64,000 nucleotides of DNA from Henckelia pumila (GCF_033568475.1 NC_133123.1:1736001-1800000); one strand, 5' to 3'. Numbered from the stretch's first letter, positions 46,566 through 58,046 are shown. Translations and numbers: made by a program. Notes: generated by a model from the sequence alone, not told the origin.

Positions 46566-49500
46566 TCACATATTTCGTAGATTGCGCATCCCAATATTAT
46601 AAATGTATTTTCTGAATATCGCCGTGGGAAGTGCCTTTGTGAAGAGATCGGATGAGTTCTCACTTGATTGAATGTAACAGATATCAATATCTTTATTCTT
46701 CTCCAGCTCTTGAGTGTATGCAAAGAATTTAGGAGGAATATGTTTAGTTCTGTCACTTTTGATGTATCCTTCTTTCATTTGGGCAATACATGCGGCATTA
46801 TCTTCATACAGTGTGATTGGATTCTTGTCCACTGATAATCCGCAAGAAGTTTGGATATGCCGAGTCATTGATTTAAGCCAGACACATTCACGGCTTGCTT
46901 CATGTAGTGCAATAATCTCGGCATGATTTGATGAAGTTGTAACAAGTGTTTGTTTCTGTGATCGCCAAGAGATTGCAGTGCCTCCACGAGTAAATACATA
47001 TCCGGTTTGGGAACGTGCCTTATGTGGATCAGATAAGTATCCAGCATCAGCATAACCAATTATTCTCTGATTTGTATCTTTTGGATACAAAAGTCCCAAA
47101 TCCGTCGTTCCTCGTAAATAACGGAATATATGTTTAATTCCGTTCCAGTGCCTCTTCGTTGGACATGAACTGAATCTTGCCAATAAATTTACTGCAAAAG
47201 ATATGTCTGGTCTAGTGCAATTTGCAAGATACATAAGGGCACCAATGGCACTTAGATATGGTACTTCAGGACCAAGAACAACTTCATCATCTTCACATGG
47301 ACGAAATGGATCCTTTTCTATATTCAATGATCTGACAACCATTAGAGTACTTAAAGGATTTGATTGATCCATATTGAAACGTTTAAGGACCTTCTCTGTA
47401 TAATTAGACTGGTGAACAAAAATTCCACATTCTTTTTGTTCAATTTGTAAACCAAGACAATACTTGGTTTTTCCAAGGTCTTTCATTTCAAATTCTTCCT
47501 TCAAGTATAACATCACTTCTTGAATTTCTTTATTCGTTCCAATGATGTTTAAATCATCAACATATACAGCAATAATCACGCATCCCGATGTTGTTTTCTT
47601 GATGAAAACACAAGGGCATATTGGATCATTTACATATCCCTTTTTCATCAAGTGTTCACTTAGCCGATTATACCACATTCGGCCGGATTGCTTTAACCCA
47701 TACAATGATCTTTGTAATTTCACAGAATAAAATTCTCTGGGTTCTGAACTTTGTGCTTCTAGCATCTTAAATCCTTCAGGGATTTTCATGTATATATCAC
47801 TATCAAGTGATCCGTATAAATAAGCTGTAACAACATCCATTAGACGCATGTCCAAGTTTTCAGACACTGCTAAACTGATCAAATACCGAAACGTAATTGC
47901 ATCCATAACAGGAGAATATGTTTCTTCATAATCAATTCCAGGTCTTTGAGAAAAACCTTGTGCAACAAGTCGAGCTTTATATCTCACTATTTCATTTTTC
48001 TCATTTCTCTTTCGAATAAAAACTCATTTGTACCCAACAGGTTTAACATCTTTAGGTGTAAGGACTATAGGTCCAAAAACACTACGTTTATTTAGCGAAT
48101 TTAATTCAACCTGGATGGCATATTTCCATTTTGACCAATCCTTTCGAGTTTTGCATTCACCAAAAGATTTTGGTTCATTATCTTCATTTACGATGTCACA
48201 TGCCACATTGTACGAAAATATCTCATCAATATCTTGTACATTCTTTCGGTTCCATATTTTTCCAGTATTAATATAATTGATAGAGATTTCATGATTCTCG
48301 TCAGTTTGTGGTTCTGACAAAATATTTTCATCATCGTGTGTTTCTTCTGGAACACCATTTTCTATTTTCTGATCATCATTTTTCTCTATGTATTTTCTTT
48401 TCCGAGGATTTTTATCCTTTGAACCGATTGGCCTTCCACGCTTCAGGCGTTTTATGACATCATGAATGTCTTCATTTTGTTTCTTTGGAATTTCAACTCG
48501 AGCAGGGGCATTTACAGCAGGTATATATGATTTTGTTACCCCTTTTGTGTCTGCAAATGCATCTGGCATTTGATTTGCTATTCTTTGCAAATGCACAATT
48601 TGCTGTACATCTTTATCACATTGTTTAGTTCTAGGATCCAAATGTAATAATGATGGTACATACCATGTGATTTCTTTTTCGATGTGTTTCTTTTCTCCCC
48701 CTAACATTGGGAAGTTATTTTCATCAAAATGACAATCAGCAAACCGTGCTGTAAACACATCGTCTGTCTGAGCCTCAAGATATCTAATGATTGATGGACT
48801 ATCATAGCCGATATAAATACCATTCTTTCTTTGAGGTCCCATTTTTGTTCTTTGAGGTGGTGCAATAGGCACATACACCATACATCCAAAAATTCTCAAA
48901 TGAGAAATATCTGGTTCTTTGCCAAATACAAGCTGCAATGGGGAGTGTTTATGATATGCACTTGGCCTGATGCGAATCAATGCAGCAGCATGTAAAATTG
49001 CATGTCCCCATATAGAAATAGGGAGTTTCGTTCTCATAATCATTGGTCTAGCAATCAACTGCAGACGTTTAATCAATGATTCAGCTAATCCATTTTGTGT
49101 ATGAACATGAGCTACAGGATGTTCAACAGTAATTCCCATCGACATACAATAGTCGTTAAAAGTCTGGGAAGTAAATTCTCCAGCATTATCAAGTCTTATT
49201 TTCTTGATCGTATATTCGGGAAATTGATTCCGCAATTTTATTATTTGAGCCATCAATTTTGCAAATGCCACATTCCGAGTGGACAATAAACATACATGTG
49301 ACCATCTGCTAGAGGCATCGATCAATACCATAAAGTATCGAAATGGTCCACATGGTGGATGAATTGGCCCACAAATATCACCTTGAATACGTTCAAGAAA
49401 TATGGGTGATTCCTTTTTGGATTTTAGCTGGTGATGGTCTTATAATAAGTTTCCCCAGAGAACATGCTTTACACTGAAACTTATTATTCTGAAAGATCTT

Positions 49501-50061
49501 CTGGTCTTTCAGTGGATGACCACTTGTATTTTCTATAATCCTTCGCATCATTATTGAACCAGGATGTCCCAATCGATCATGCCAATTTGTTAGTATTGAA
49601 GAATTTCCAATAACCATATTTGATTCGATTGGACTTATATGTGTATAATGCAATCCAGTAGGGAGCATTGATAATTTCTCAACTACATATTTCTTTCCTG
49701 ATTTATATGTAGTAAGACACATATATTTCTCATTTCCTTCGGTTATTGTTTCCGTATCATAACCATGAGAATATATATCATTAAAACTCAACAAATTTCT
49801 TTGTGATCGTGGTGAATATAAAGCATTATTTATCAAAAATTTTGTACCATTAGGTAACAAAAATTGTGTTTTGCCACATCCTTCAATCAAGTCTACAGGA
49901 CCTGATATTGTATTCACCATTGTTTTTGTTGGTTTTAATTCCAAGAAATATTTTTCATTTCTGAGGATAGTGTGCGTTGTACCACTATCTGGTATGCAAA
50001 CTTCCAGTGCATTATTTCCATCTTTGATCATAGCATTTTCCATAATGATCTTCAAAAACAA
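46566..50061 (-). pseudogene. Copia pol: protease, integrase, reverse transcriptase, RNase H (two breaks)
   Basis: Domains in order on the minus strand: protease (PDSGTTHTIL near 49990), gag-pre-integrase zinc region (WHDRLGHPGS near 49580), integrase core (RLDNAGEFTS near 49190 and GLAES), reverse transcriptase (YVDDLNIIG near 47550) and RNase H with SQTGYVFTRGGTAISW. There are two breaks. One is a single-base frameshift in an A-rich tract near 49420. The other is an in-frame TGA at 48024-48026, just before the reverse transcriptase. Otherwise the frames are long and well kept, in line with the identical LTRs. The element is probably inactive by itself. Confidence 0.88.
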
Positions 50062-50203
50062 TATGCAATAAAATGAATTAAGAAAGATACATGCAAATTA
50101 TAATATGTTACAATTTAATTGCAAAATAAAACAATACATGCAAAATATAATATGTTTTACAATATAAAAATTACATTGTTACATTCTTTTCCCACCAGTA
50201 CAT

Positions 50204-51244
50204 TTAATCAATATCTTCGAAATCATTCAAAAAGTAGGCAGCATCTAAATTCATTGAACCACTTGCATGGTCAATGTTTTCAGTAAAATTGGTCTCTTTT
50301 TCTTTCCCCTTTATTGAATCTTTATAGAGCTTACACAGATGCTCAGGGGCTCGACAAGTTCTTGACCAATGTCCTGGAGTGCCACATCTATAACAAACAC
50401 TCTCAGTTCTTTTTGGATGATTTTCATTTTCACCCGTATTATCATGCTGCCTCTTTTGTGGGTGGTTCGTGACGTTCCTTTGAGATGAGTTATTGAAATA
50501 ACTATCTCTTTTATTTTCAAATCCACGGCCTCGACCACGACCGCGATCATTTCTACGCCCACGTCCACGCCCACGTCCTCGTCCACGACCTCGACCAAAA
50601 TCTTGTCTATATCTTTGATTTTGGTTTTCATTTTTACTTACGACATTTGCTTCAGGAAATGCCGTTGAACCAGTAGGTCTGGACTGATGATTTCTCATGA
50701 GCAATTCATTATTCTTTTCCGCCACGAGTAAACATGCGATGAGTTCTGAGTATCTTGAAAATCCACGCACTCTATATTGCTGTTGTAGAGTTATATTTGA
50801 TGCGTGGAATGTGGAAAATGTCTTTTCAAGCATTTCCATCTCAGTAATATTATGCCCACAAAATTTCAGCTGTGAGACAATTCGATACATCGCAGAATTA
50901 TAATCACTCACCTTTTTAAAATCTTGGAATCTTAAAGTATTCCATTCATCTCGTGCGGTCGGAAGTATAACTTCCCGTATATGCTCAAAACGTTCTTTTA
51001 ACCCTTTCCACAAAATCATTGGGTCTTTTTCGGTCAAATATTCACATTTCAACCCCTCATCAAGATGTCTGCGTAAAAATATCATCGCTTTTGCTTTATC
51101 TTGTGAGGATGATATGTTATTTTCTTTGATAGTTTCGTTAAGACCCAATGACTCGAGATGCATTTCTACATCGAGGGTCCATGGCATATAATTCTTTCCG
51201 GTTATATCAAGTGCAATGAATTCGAGTTTCGCCAAGTTCGACAT
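50204..51244 (-). CDS. Copia gag
   Basis: About 346 residues from the ATG at 51242-51244. It starts MSNLAKLEFIALD, and the upstream in-frame Met has a weaker fit. The protein contains a UBN2-like gag core (DEWNTLRFQDFKKVSDYNS), an Arg/Gly-rich tract with many GRGR repeats, and a CCHC zinc knuckle (CYRCGTPGHWSRTC). It forms the element's particle. It ends at 50204; pol begins 142 bp further on, after a T-rich gap that resembles an intron. Confidence 0.85.
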   Translation of the reverse strand: MSNLAKLEFIALDITGKNYMPWTLDVEMHLESLGLNETIKENNISSSQDKAKAMIFLRRHLDEGLKCEYLTEKDPMILWKGLKERFEHIREVILPTARDEWNTLRFQDFKKVSDYNSAMYRIVSQLKFCGHNITEMEMLEKTFSTFHASNITLQQQYRVRGFSRYSELIACLLVAEKNNELLMRNHQSRPTGSTAFPEANVVSKNENQNQRYRQDFGRGRGRGRGRGRGRRNDRGRGRGRGFENKRDSYFNNSSQRNVTNHPQKRQHDNTGENENHPKRTESVCYRCGTPGHWSRTCRAPEHLCKLYKDSIKGKEKETNFTENIDHASGSMNLDAAYFLNDFEDID

Positions 51245-51278
51245 GGTGGTACTAGAAAATAACAATGCATTTTATTAG

Positions 51279-51560
51279 TTAATTTCCATAAATATGACAA
51301 TACAAAATAATGGAAGAACGTAAATTACAAGTGCGTATACAAATAGAGAAAAAATATGTGTTGGAAAATCGCTGGTGAGTAAAAGACTCGTGAGCATGAT
51401 GATCATAGTCGTTATGAAAAATATCCTTATAAATGTCATCATCTCCATCTTCGAAAAAACCGAGGATAAAATATTTTGAGAGAAAGAATGAATTTGGTGT
51501 GATTGAAAATGAGTTTGAGTGAACATATTTATAGGGCAAAAACTAGCCGTTTTGTTACCG
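51279..51560 (-). other. Leader between gag and the lost 5' end, with TATA-like signal
   Basis: Upstream of gag on the minus strand lies a CCTATAAATATG box (about 51526-51537), preceded by repeats of an ACGGT-type unit (CAACGGTCAC, AACGGTAAC, AACGGC). Two overlapping frames of about 85 codons occur, but neither is recognisable. This may be element leader or a separate promoter joined at the inversion breakpoint. Confidence 0.35.
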
Positions 51561-53050
51561 TTTGTGACCGTTGGGGGTAAAGAAAAAATTGAGTATGTGT
51601 TGAATAAAAATTCGTGATAATCATGTAATGCATATAATGATAATCATAATTAAATAATTACATATTTCTAGTGGAATGTTTCGGATTTTTTTTTTTTTAG
51701 AAATCTAAGTTTCTAAATTTTTTTTGAAATTTTTTTATTAAAAAACTAGTAAAACAAATTTTTAGTTTTTTTTTTAAAAAAATCTTGAAGCGTTATCCCT
51801 AAAATTTTAATATTATATATTTATAATGGAATGTTTATTTTTTTCTTTGGATATATAAGTAATAGTATTTTTTTATAAAACAATAAAACCTAATTTTTGG
51901 GTTTTTTGAACAAAATTTTGAATATGAAAAAAAATCATCAAAATATAATTTCCCATTCGGTCCCGCCATGTTGCGTACGGATCAGAAAAACGGGTTCTTG
52001 ATTTTTATCGATATGAAAATTGGACAAGAGAGTTATAAAACGAGTATTTACCCGATCCTACCCCTAATCAATCTAAAGTCTTAATTTTGTACATTTCAAA
52101 ATTTGACAATTTTAGTTTTTTCATAATCGAAAATATTTTTTACAACTAAACACTCAACATCTTATTGATATCACATCAATGTGATCATGTCGGTAAAATA
52201 ACTAAAAATTGTTTAAAAATAAAGATGGACTAAATTAAAACTGAAATTTTTTAAAACAACCATGCAAATTTTCAAATATTAATCCCAATCATCTAATTAT
52301 TATGGACTAATTTTTTACTTTGGAAATCGGCCAACCCTATCCGAGCTTGCCACCATATATTGACTGAAATTAATTAACTTTAATGATGATCTGTCTGTAT
52401 CGAGGCGTATAGTTACTTATTACCCTATTCATGTACAAGCACGTCAGTGAAGAACAAATTAAGTGCACTCATACCCGATTCATTGTAGAAAATGTGCAAA
52501 ATTTACTTGGTTTACTTGATTTTGACATCAAATTAATTATTAGATTACAAATGCATGATTAAGAAGTAAGTACCTCCTCTATTTTGATTTTTAAGAATAT
52601 TTTTCGCTCGTTAATTAGCATAGCTACGTGGGACGAACTTACAATGCACCATAATAAAATAAAGTTATATTATAATAAATGAAAACGCAAGTTAATTCGA
52701 AAAATCCCACAAATTCGATTTATATATAGTCGAAAGAGTAAGTGCTCTATCCACAAGCGCTCACGGATTTATATATGTTAAGTTAGATAATTAAGTTAAC
52801 TCAGTCTAAGGTGAGAGTAACACTTTCGATATAATCAATTAATATTTTTCAAGGGTCAAATCGAATAACAGATCCGTGTCACAAAATTTACACGTAATAT
52901 AATTAATTTTATGAGAGCATTTGTGATATCCGTGTGTATTTCGGGCAGTGAAGCATTTTAGAGGCCTAACTTAGCTTGAATTTACGTGTAAGGAACTATT
53001 AGAATTTAGAAAGGATCGAACGATCATTCACATGCAGTGGCTTCCACATT
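51561..53050. other. AT-rich intergenic sequence
   Basis: I see no gene or transposon ends. If the inversion is real, one breakpoint probably lies in or just left of this stretch. Confidence 0.5.
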
Positions 53051-53060
53051 TTCAATATAT

Positions 53061-53068
53061 TATAAATA
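53061..53068 (+). promoter_or_regulatory. TATA box of the STIG1-like gene
   Basis: TATAAATA lies 104 bp upstream of the chosen ATG and 76 bp upstream of the alternative ATG at 53144. Confidence 0.5.
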
Positions 53069-53164
53069 CGACACATTTCAAATAAATCTTCATATGAACC
53101 AATATCATGCTCTTAAATTCTTAGCATTATAGCATATATATATATGTATATTCATATAGTATAT

Positions 53165-53650
53165 ATGGAGTTGCCTATGCTATTTATAATAATTACCCTG
53201 GCTCTACTGTCAAAGGCAATTACCACAGCATTTTCAGCTTCGCCCCAGAAAAATAATGATAAACTACATCTTGATTCAGACTACAATAGTGTTCCCAAAT
53301 ACACAGATGATCAAGATGAGTTGAATGTTCTGAGAAAAACATCGAGCCAGTTTCTTGCTCGAAAACCAGCCCGTTTCACGATGACGACATGTAACGAGTA
53401 TCCTAGGGTGTGTGCAACCAAAGGGAGTCGAGGCCCAGACTGCTGCAGGAAACAGTGCGTGAATGTGCTTACTAACAGGCTTAATTGCGGAATGTGTGGC
53501 AAGAGATGCAAATTCATGGAGATTTGCTGCAACGGGCTGTGCGTAAATCCATTCTTGGATGATAAAAATTGCGGCAAGTGTGGAAATAAATGTAAGGGAT
53601 TAATAGGGAATATTAATAAATGTGTGTATGGCATGTGTAGCTATGCTTAA
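53165..53650 (+). CDS. STIG1-like cysteine-rich secreted protein
   Basis: 161 residues, single exon. Residues 1-22 are a signal peptide (MELPMLFIIITLALL). A polar pro-region follows, then a C-terminal domain with 16 cysteines in the Stig1 pattern (CRKQCVNV, NCGMCGKRCK, CCNGLCVN, NCGKCGNKCK, GMCSY). Stigma-specific STIG1 family proteins are small apoplastic peptides; known members act in stigma exudate and pollen-tube signalling, others in different tissues. The ATG at 53165 gives a cleaner signal peptide than the in-frame ATG seven codons upstream (53144). The gene lies inside the interval between the two inverted copia LTRs. Confidence 0.87.
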   Translation: MELPMLFIIITLALLSKAITTAFSASPQKNNDKLHLDSDYNSVPKYTDDQDELNVLRKTSSQFLARKPARFTMTTCNEYPRVCATKGSRGPDCCRKQCVNVLTNRLNCGMCGKRCKFMEICCNGLCVNPFLDDKNCGKCGNKCKGLIGNINKCVYGMCSYA

Positions 53651-54059
53651 TTGATTTAATTGAGGTGTTGTTAAATAATGTACGTGTAGCTTATTTTTTT
53701 TATTCGTATGGCAATAATGATAATTAGTTTGATACTTAATACTTTGATTACATCTATTGAGTGGGATTGGTTAATTTGTTTCATTATGTTTGTTATTAAT
53801 TATTACAAATAAAACGTACGTATGATATATATGTGTCCGCCGCTTGTTGAACAAATTAAAAGATGCTATTTTTATTTATATTGTAATCTATTTTTATATT
53901 TCAATTACATATTTTAATAATACATGCATGTAATTACATTTCATATATATGATTTTCTTTAATTATCATTAACATATCAATATAAGTATTTTCCCTAATA
54001 TTTTTATAGTACGGCATATATATGCTACTTTGTTTTATCTCCTCAATAAGCACAATATC
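53651..54059. other. 3' flank of the STIG1-like gene, AT-rich
   Basis: I see nothing beyond possible AATAAA-type signals (ACAAATAAAACG near 53806). Confidence 0.5.
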
Positions 54060-54193
54060 CACTACAAAAAAAAAAAAAAAAAACGGCGTTTGACACGGTT
54101 AATATTAAACCGCGGCAAACGTTGCCACTTAAAGCCCGTGGCAAATATTAATCGAGGAAGAGTCGAATCTCCTTTTCAATTGATTTGATCATA

Positions 54194-54739
54194 TCATATA
54201 GAGCCCCTGTCAATGATGTTCGGCTCTTCCTCGATTATGTTGACGTTGGGATCCTCGACAACAATGGCGTCAGGATCATCGTTTACCACTGCCTTCTCAT
54301 TCACAACTTGGAAATTATGATAAGGTTGTTCTAATTCGAATTGGTATTCACTGTGATAATATGGGTTTGGATCCGTTACGATGACGAAGTTAGTTGGCAA
54401 ATCCTCTGTGGTCGTCCGTCTACTACTTCGAGACGAAGATGGTGCATCCATATTAACTCCTGGAAATGATGGACGAATGTATTTTTTCCCATGATAAAAC
54501 CAATTGTAGTAGTTAGGAACAAACTCATATCTGCACAAGTGTTTTTTCACCGTGTTTTCGTCAAATTAAGTTAGATTTTGACATTTTTTTCGGTTGCATG
54601 GACACCTTATAGTCCCGTCAGGTAAACATGTCGGATTACTCTTTGCAAAAGCAACGAGAACCTCTACACCATGAATGAATTCATCATTCAAATATCCATT
54701 AACAAATCGACGATCAATCCAACTTCTGTCGTAAGACAT
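54194..54739 (-). pseudogene. CACTA TNP2 transposase fragment (transposase-associated domain)
   Basis: On the minus strand the frame starts MSYDRSWIDRRF (54739) and continues FIHGVEVLVAFAKSNP and IRCPCNRKKC, the N-terminal zinc-binding Transpos_assoc domain of CACTA transposases. A TAA at 54566-54568 interrupts it, and the same frame resumes with HLCRYEFVPNYYNWFYHG. It ends at 54194 after an acidic tail. The catalytic transposase domain is missing, so the element is non-autonomous. Confidence 0.8.
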
Positions 54740-54758
54740 ATTCGTTTCTACTTGCATT

Positions 54759-54760
<2 letters not shown>

Positions 54761-54794
<34 letters not shown>
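54761..54794. repeat. (TA)n microsatellite, left of the foldback
   Basis: TA run. A second one follows the foldback at 54963-54987, so the foldback sits inside a TA tract. Confidence 0.92.
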
Positions 54795-54799
<5 letters not shown>

Positions 54800-54803
54800 G
54801 TTC

Positions 54804-54955
54804 CCCTGCACACCAGTGTGCAGGGATTTTGAGTGCACCCTGTGATGTTCGCGTGAACATCTGAGATGTTCTCGCGAACATCTGATTTTTTTGTTAGATG
54901 TTCGCGCGAACATCCCGCGGTGCACACAAAATCCCTGCACACTGGTGTGCAGTGG
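54804..54955. mobile_element. Foldback element with self-palindromic ends and three internal palindromes
   Basis: About 152 bp. The outer arms (54804-54838 and 54920-54955) are inverted copies, and each arm tip is itself a palindrome (CTGCACACCAGTGTGCAG). Between them are three 18-bp near-perfect palindromes of the form GATGTTCGCGNGAACATC at 54844-54861, 54865-54882 and 54897-54914. There is no coding capacity. It lies in a TA tract within the CACTA element; a MITE is the likeliest identity. Confidence 0.75.
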
Positions 54956-54963
54956 ATCATGAC

Positions 54964-54994
<31 letters not shown>

Positions 54995-55422
54995 TATTTG
55001 AAAGTTGGTTACAAAACATATTCAAATCATAAATTTAAAAAATTTATTCCAGGTTATAAAATAAAATTTATTATGCAATTAAACAAAATTTTTCATAAAA
55101 AAAATTATACGACAAATTTTAAAAAAACAATTCGTATTGCAAATAACGTACCTCTTATGCTAGCTTGTAAAGTTTGAAACAACGAATAGGAGACCAACTT
55201 TTATTGTAGCGTGTTGCTATCAACAAAACAAAGAATTTCGTATAATATAGGCGTTGCAAGATTTGATTCTGGCGATGAGGCAAATTTATATAGGCCAATT
55301 TTTGCCACGGTTTTATAAGAACCGTGGAAATGTAAATAATAAATTAATGAGACGCTGAATAAACGCGTTTTTGCGTAGAATAAAATTTTCCACTGTTTTA
55401 TTTCAACCGTGGAAATGTAAAT

Positions 55423-56694
55423 TGTAGTAACCCGTAACCAAATAAGGTAATTAAGGAATTAAGCAACACTAATCAAACATTTCGAACTGATGAAGATCGG
55501 AAGCTCCGAAGGCGATCGGAAGCTCCGATGTAGGATCGGACGTTCCGATGGTATTACGTCAGGCATGACGTGTGGCAGGATCGGAAGCTCCGATCACCCC
55601 TATTCGAAGTCAACAAATGAGATTTTGACACGTGGCAGATAAGGATGTTCGAAAGCTCCGATGTCGGGATCGGAGGTTCCGATCGTTGTCTATAAATAGA
55701 AGGTCGATGCTTTACTTTTCCTTGTAAATTCCGAGTATTCCCTTCCATTCCAAGCGTATTTGAGTAGTCCTAGTCTGCCTAGGCTTGACCCGGCGGTCGG
55801 CGAGGCATTCAGAAGTCGCAGCAGAATTGTGCCCAAGTTCTGGAGGAATCGACATCAAAGGGCTAACGACAAACGAAGGTATAGCTTTTGCTTCCTAAAA
55901 ATACTTAGGAGTATGCAATAGTTTAGTTAAGGCTTTTAGAGCACTTTAATGATATTAGTATCATTTGGCAGTGTAGTGCGGATTATAGGCGTACGTGGAC
56001 CTAGAGCTGATAGCTTTTGCCTAGTATTTGAGGTACAAAAGTATTGTTCGAGATATCCTGACTGAGTATGCATGTATTATGTGACTGCATGATTTATATG
56101 CCATGATTTTATGCTGCATACATTTTGCATCTTGCTGTTATCTCCTTCGAGATGTCTGTTAGTAGGGTTGTACCCTATCCTGTTAGTGGATGAACTTCCA
56201 TCGATTTGGGTCCGGCGTATCCACGATTATCTCGGTATGTGAGCCAGCTCCTGAAGCGACGGCACAGCGTGCTACATACCAGGGCCCGGTCTGTCTCTGT
56301 TATCTGATCCTTGACTTAGAGTCTGTTGGGAGTTCACTTTGCATGCATGTATACTCATACTCTTGTGCTGAGCATTTTATGCTCACGTCTCGTACTCTGT
56401 ATTTCTGAACATCCTATTATATGGGGCAGGTTTGCGATTGGACGAGGCGGGTGGATCTAAGAGGGGCTAATCAGTGGTTGGTCAGCTGGAGCTCCGCCTA
56501 GATTTTTATTCTGTTGTTGTTGGGTTGATACAGCTGTTCGATATGGTTGTATAACATTTGGTTATTTACAGATTCCTTTCTTTGAGATTGTATAATGTTT
56601 ATGGTTTTCGCAGTTTAATTCTGATTTTTGTTTAATTAAGTTAATTGCATGTCTAAGTTCTGTTTAGTAGATGATTCCGGTGAGGGTCACTACA
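55423..56694 (+). mobile_element. Solo LTR (gypsy-like) nested in the CACTA element
   Basis: 1272 bp, starting TGTAGTAACCC and ending GGGTCACTACA, with perfect 5-bp flanks TAAAT (55418-55422 and 56695-56699). The termini resemble plant chromovirus LTRs. A TATAAATA box at 55691-55698 is preceded by six copies of a near-palindromic GATCGGANNNTCCGATC unit (55495-55684). There is no internal region, so it is a solo LTR. Identity to the chromovirus at 8314 is not evident. Confidence 0.88.
55691..55698 (+). promoter_or_regulatory. TATA box of the solo LTR, with palindrome cluster upstream
   Basis: TATAAATA lies just after the last of six GATCGGANNNTCCGATC-type palindromes at 55495, 55514, 55534, 55579, 55648 and 55668. 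Their position fits a U3 enhancer cluster; binding factors are unknown. Confidence 0.5.
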
Positions 56695-57115
56695 TAAATA
56701 ATAAATTAATGAAACGCGGAATCAAAGGTTTTTAGACGCGAAGAATAAAATTTGCCACGGTTAATCTAAAACCGTGACAAAAGATTTGCCAAGGTTTGTA
56801 TTTAACCGTGAAAAACTTGCCTACTGCCACTGTTTTAAGTTAACCATGGCAAATGGTGACGGTGTGAAAAACCACATAAAATTTCCACGGTTCGAGTAGA
56901 AACGTGGCAAAGTTTGCCACGATTAAATTAAAAACGTGGCAAATTGCCACGGTTAATTTAATCGTGACAAAAATATTGCAACGATTGTATGAACCGTGGC
57001 AAATTACCACGGTTATATATAACCGTCGATATTTGCCACGGATTTATTATAACCGTGGCAACGTTTGCCACGGTTTAATATAAACAGTGGCAAACACCGT
57101 TTTATTTTTGCAGTG

Positions 57116-57620
57116 AATGGTTACAGGTGGGTGTTGGTGGGCGCATTGAATACAGGACACCGGCCCGTTTGAATTTCGGCTTTCTTTCGGTTAAAAATGG
57201 AAAAAAAAATTTATTTGGTATCCCAATAGGGAGTTTGCCCCGATGCAAAATATATGCTTGAAAAATATTTCATTAATGTTAGTAATTTAATTGTATTTAG
57301 AATGGTTTTGGGTTTTTTTACATTGTAAATATTAAATAATAATGATTAATTGATTAATATCTATATCTCTATATAAAAGGCTCACTTTCATTGTAAATTT
57401 TATTTATAAAAGGCTCATTGTGAATTTACATTTTCACCTCTCTTTATTTTAATTTTCATAACTTATTTATTTGTTTTTTTAGGCTAAATCTGTAATTGTA
57501 TAATTCCTCATGACTGCCATAAATAAATATTCCGACGTGTATTCCTATGTTGACCTTAATTAATTGCATTGTTGGAATTTGAATTTATTTAACCTCATTA
57601 GTATTTCATTTATAATTAAT
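57116..57620. other. AT-rich intergenic sequence
   Basis: Contains a short direct repeat TATAAAAGGCTCA at about 57374 and 57405. I see no gene. Confidence 0.5.
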
Positions 57621-57969
57621 ATTTTTGTCATTTTCAAGATTTTTTAATGTTTTTCACGTCATTTTATACATTAATTAATAAAAAATAATTAATCTGTGTC
57701 CATGTATTTATTTAAGGTACGTAGAGTAATTGTTAAATTTAATTTGTGTCATAAAGTACAAAAAAAAACTAATTGAAAGCTACCTTAATTTTTAGTATTT
57801 TTGTCATTTCCAAGATTTTTTAAAGGTTTTTCATGTCATTTTATAGATTAATCAAAAAATAATTAATTTGTGTCCATTTATTTATTCAAGGTAGAATAAT
57901 TGTTAAATTTAATTTATGTCCTAAAGTAAAAAAAATAAATAAAGTGAAAGCTACCTTAATTTTTGGTCT
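57621..57969 (+). repeat. Tandem duplication, two units of about 176 bp
   Basis: Unit 1 starts ATTTTTGTCATTTTCAAG (57621) and unit 2 ATTTTTGTCATTTCCAAG (57797). Both end in GAAAGCTACCTTAATTTTT. Substitutions and small indels separate them. Confidence 0.85.
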
Positions 57970-58046
57970 ATACATTTAAAAAAATTATTACTTGAATTTA
58001 TTTCAACTTTATCGTTATAGTTATATTTTTAGTATACTAATTTTTT

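Larger units (their letters stand above)
46128..51560 (-). mobile_element. Ty1/copia element, 3' LTR through gag, with no 5' LTR in place
   Basis: On the minus strand: leader, gag (51244-50204), pol (50061-46566), polypurine tract (46401-46409) and 3' LTR (46128-46400). Protease-integrase-RT order defines Ty1/copia. No LTR follows gag on the right. The only other copy of this LTR lies inverted at 58994-59266 with its primer-binding site, which suggests the 5' end was moved by an inversion. Confidence 0.88.
54060..57115. mobile_element. Decayed CACTA (En/Spm) transposon carrying nested insertions
   Basis: The left end is CACTACAAAAA (54060) and the right end TTTTTGCAGTG (to 57115). These are inverted CACTA termini. 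Both subterminal zones are filled with short inverted units of the type TTGCCACGGTT/AACCGTGGCAA, a CACTA hallmark, densest at 56750-57100. Inside are a fragment of the TNP2 gene, a foldback (54804-54955) and a solo LTR (55423-56694). The flanking 3-bp sequences ATC and AAT do not match, so either a mutation or a rearranged end is involved. Confidence 0.85.

Noticed and set aside
55495..55684. CRISPR-like spaced repeats
   Set aside because: The units are palindromes with irregular spacing inside a plant LTR. CRISPR arrays are not expected in a plant nuclear genome.
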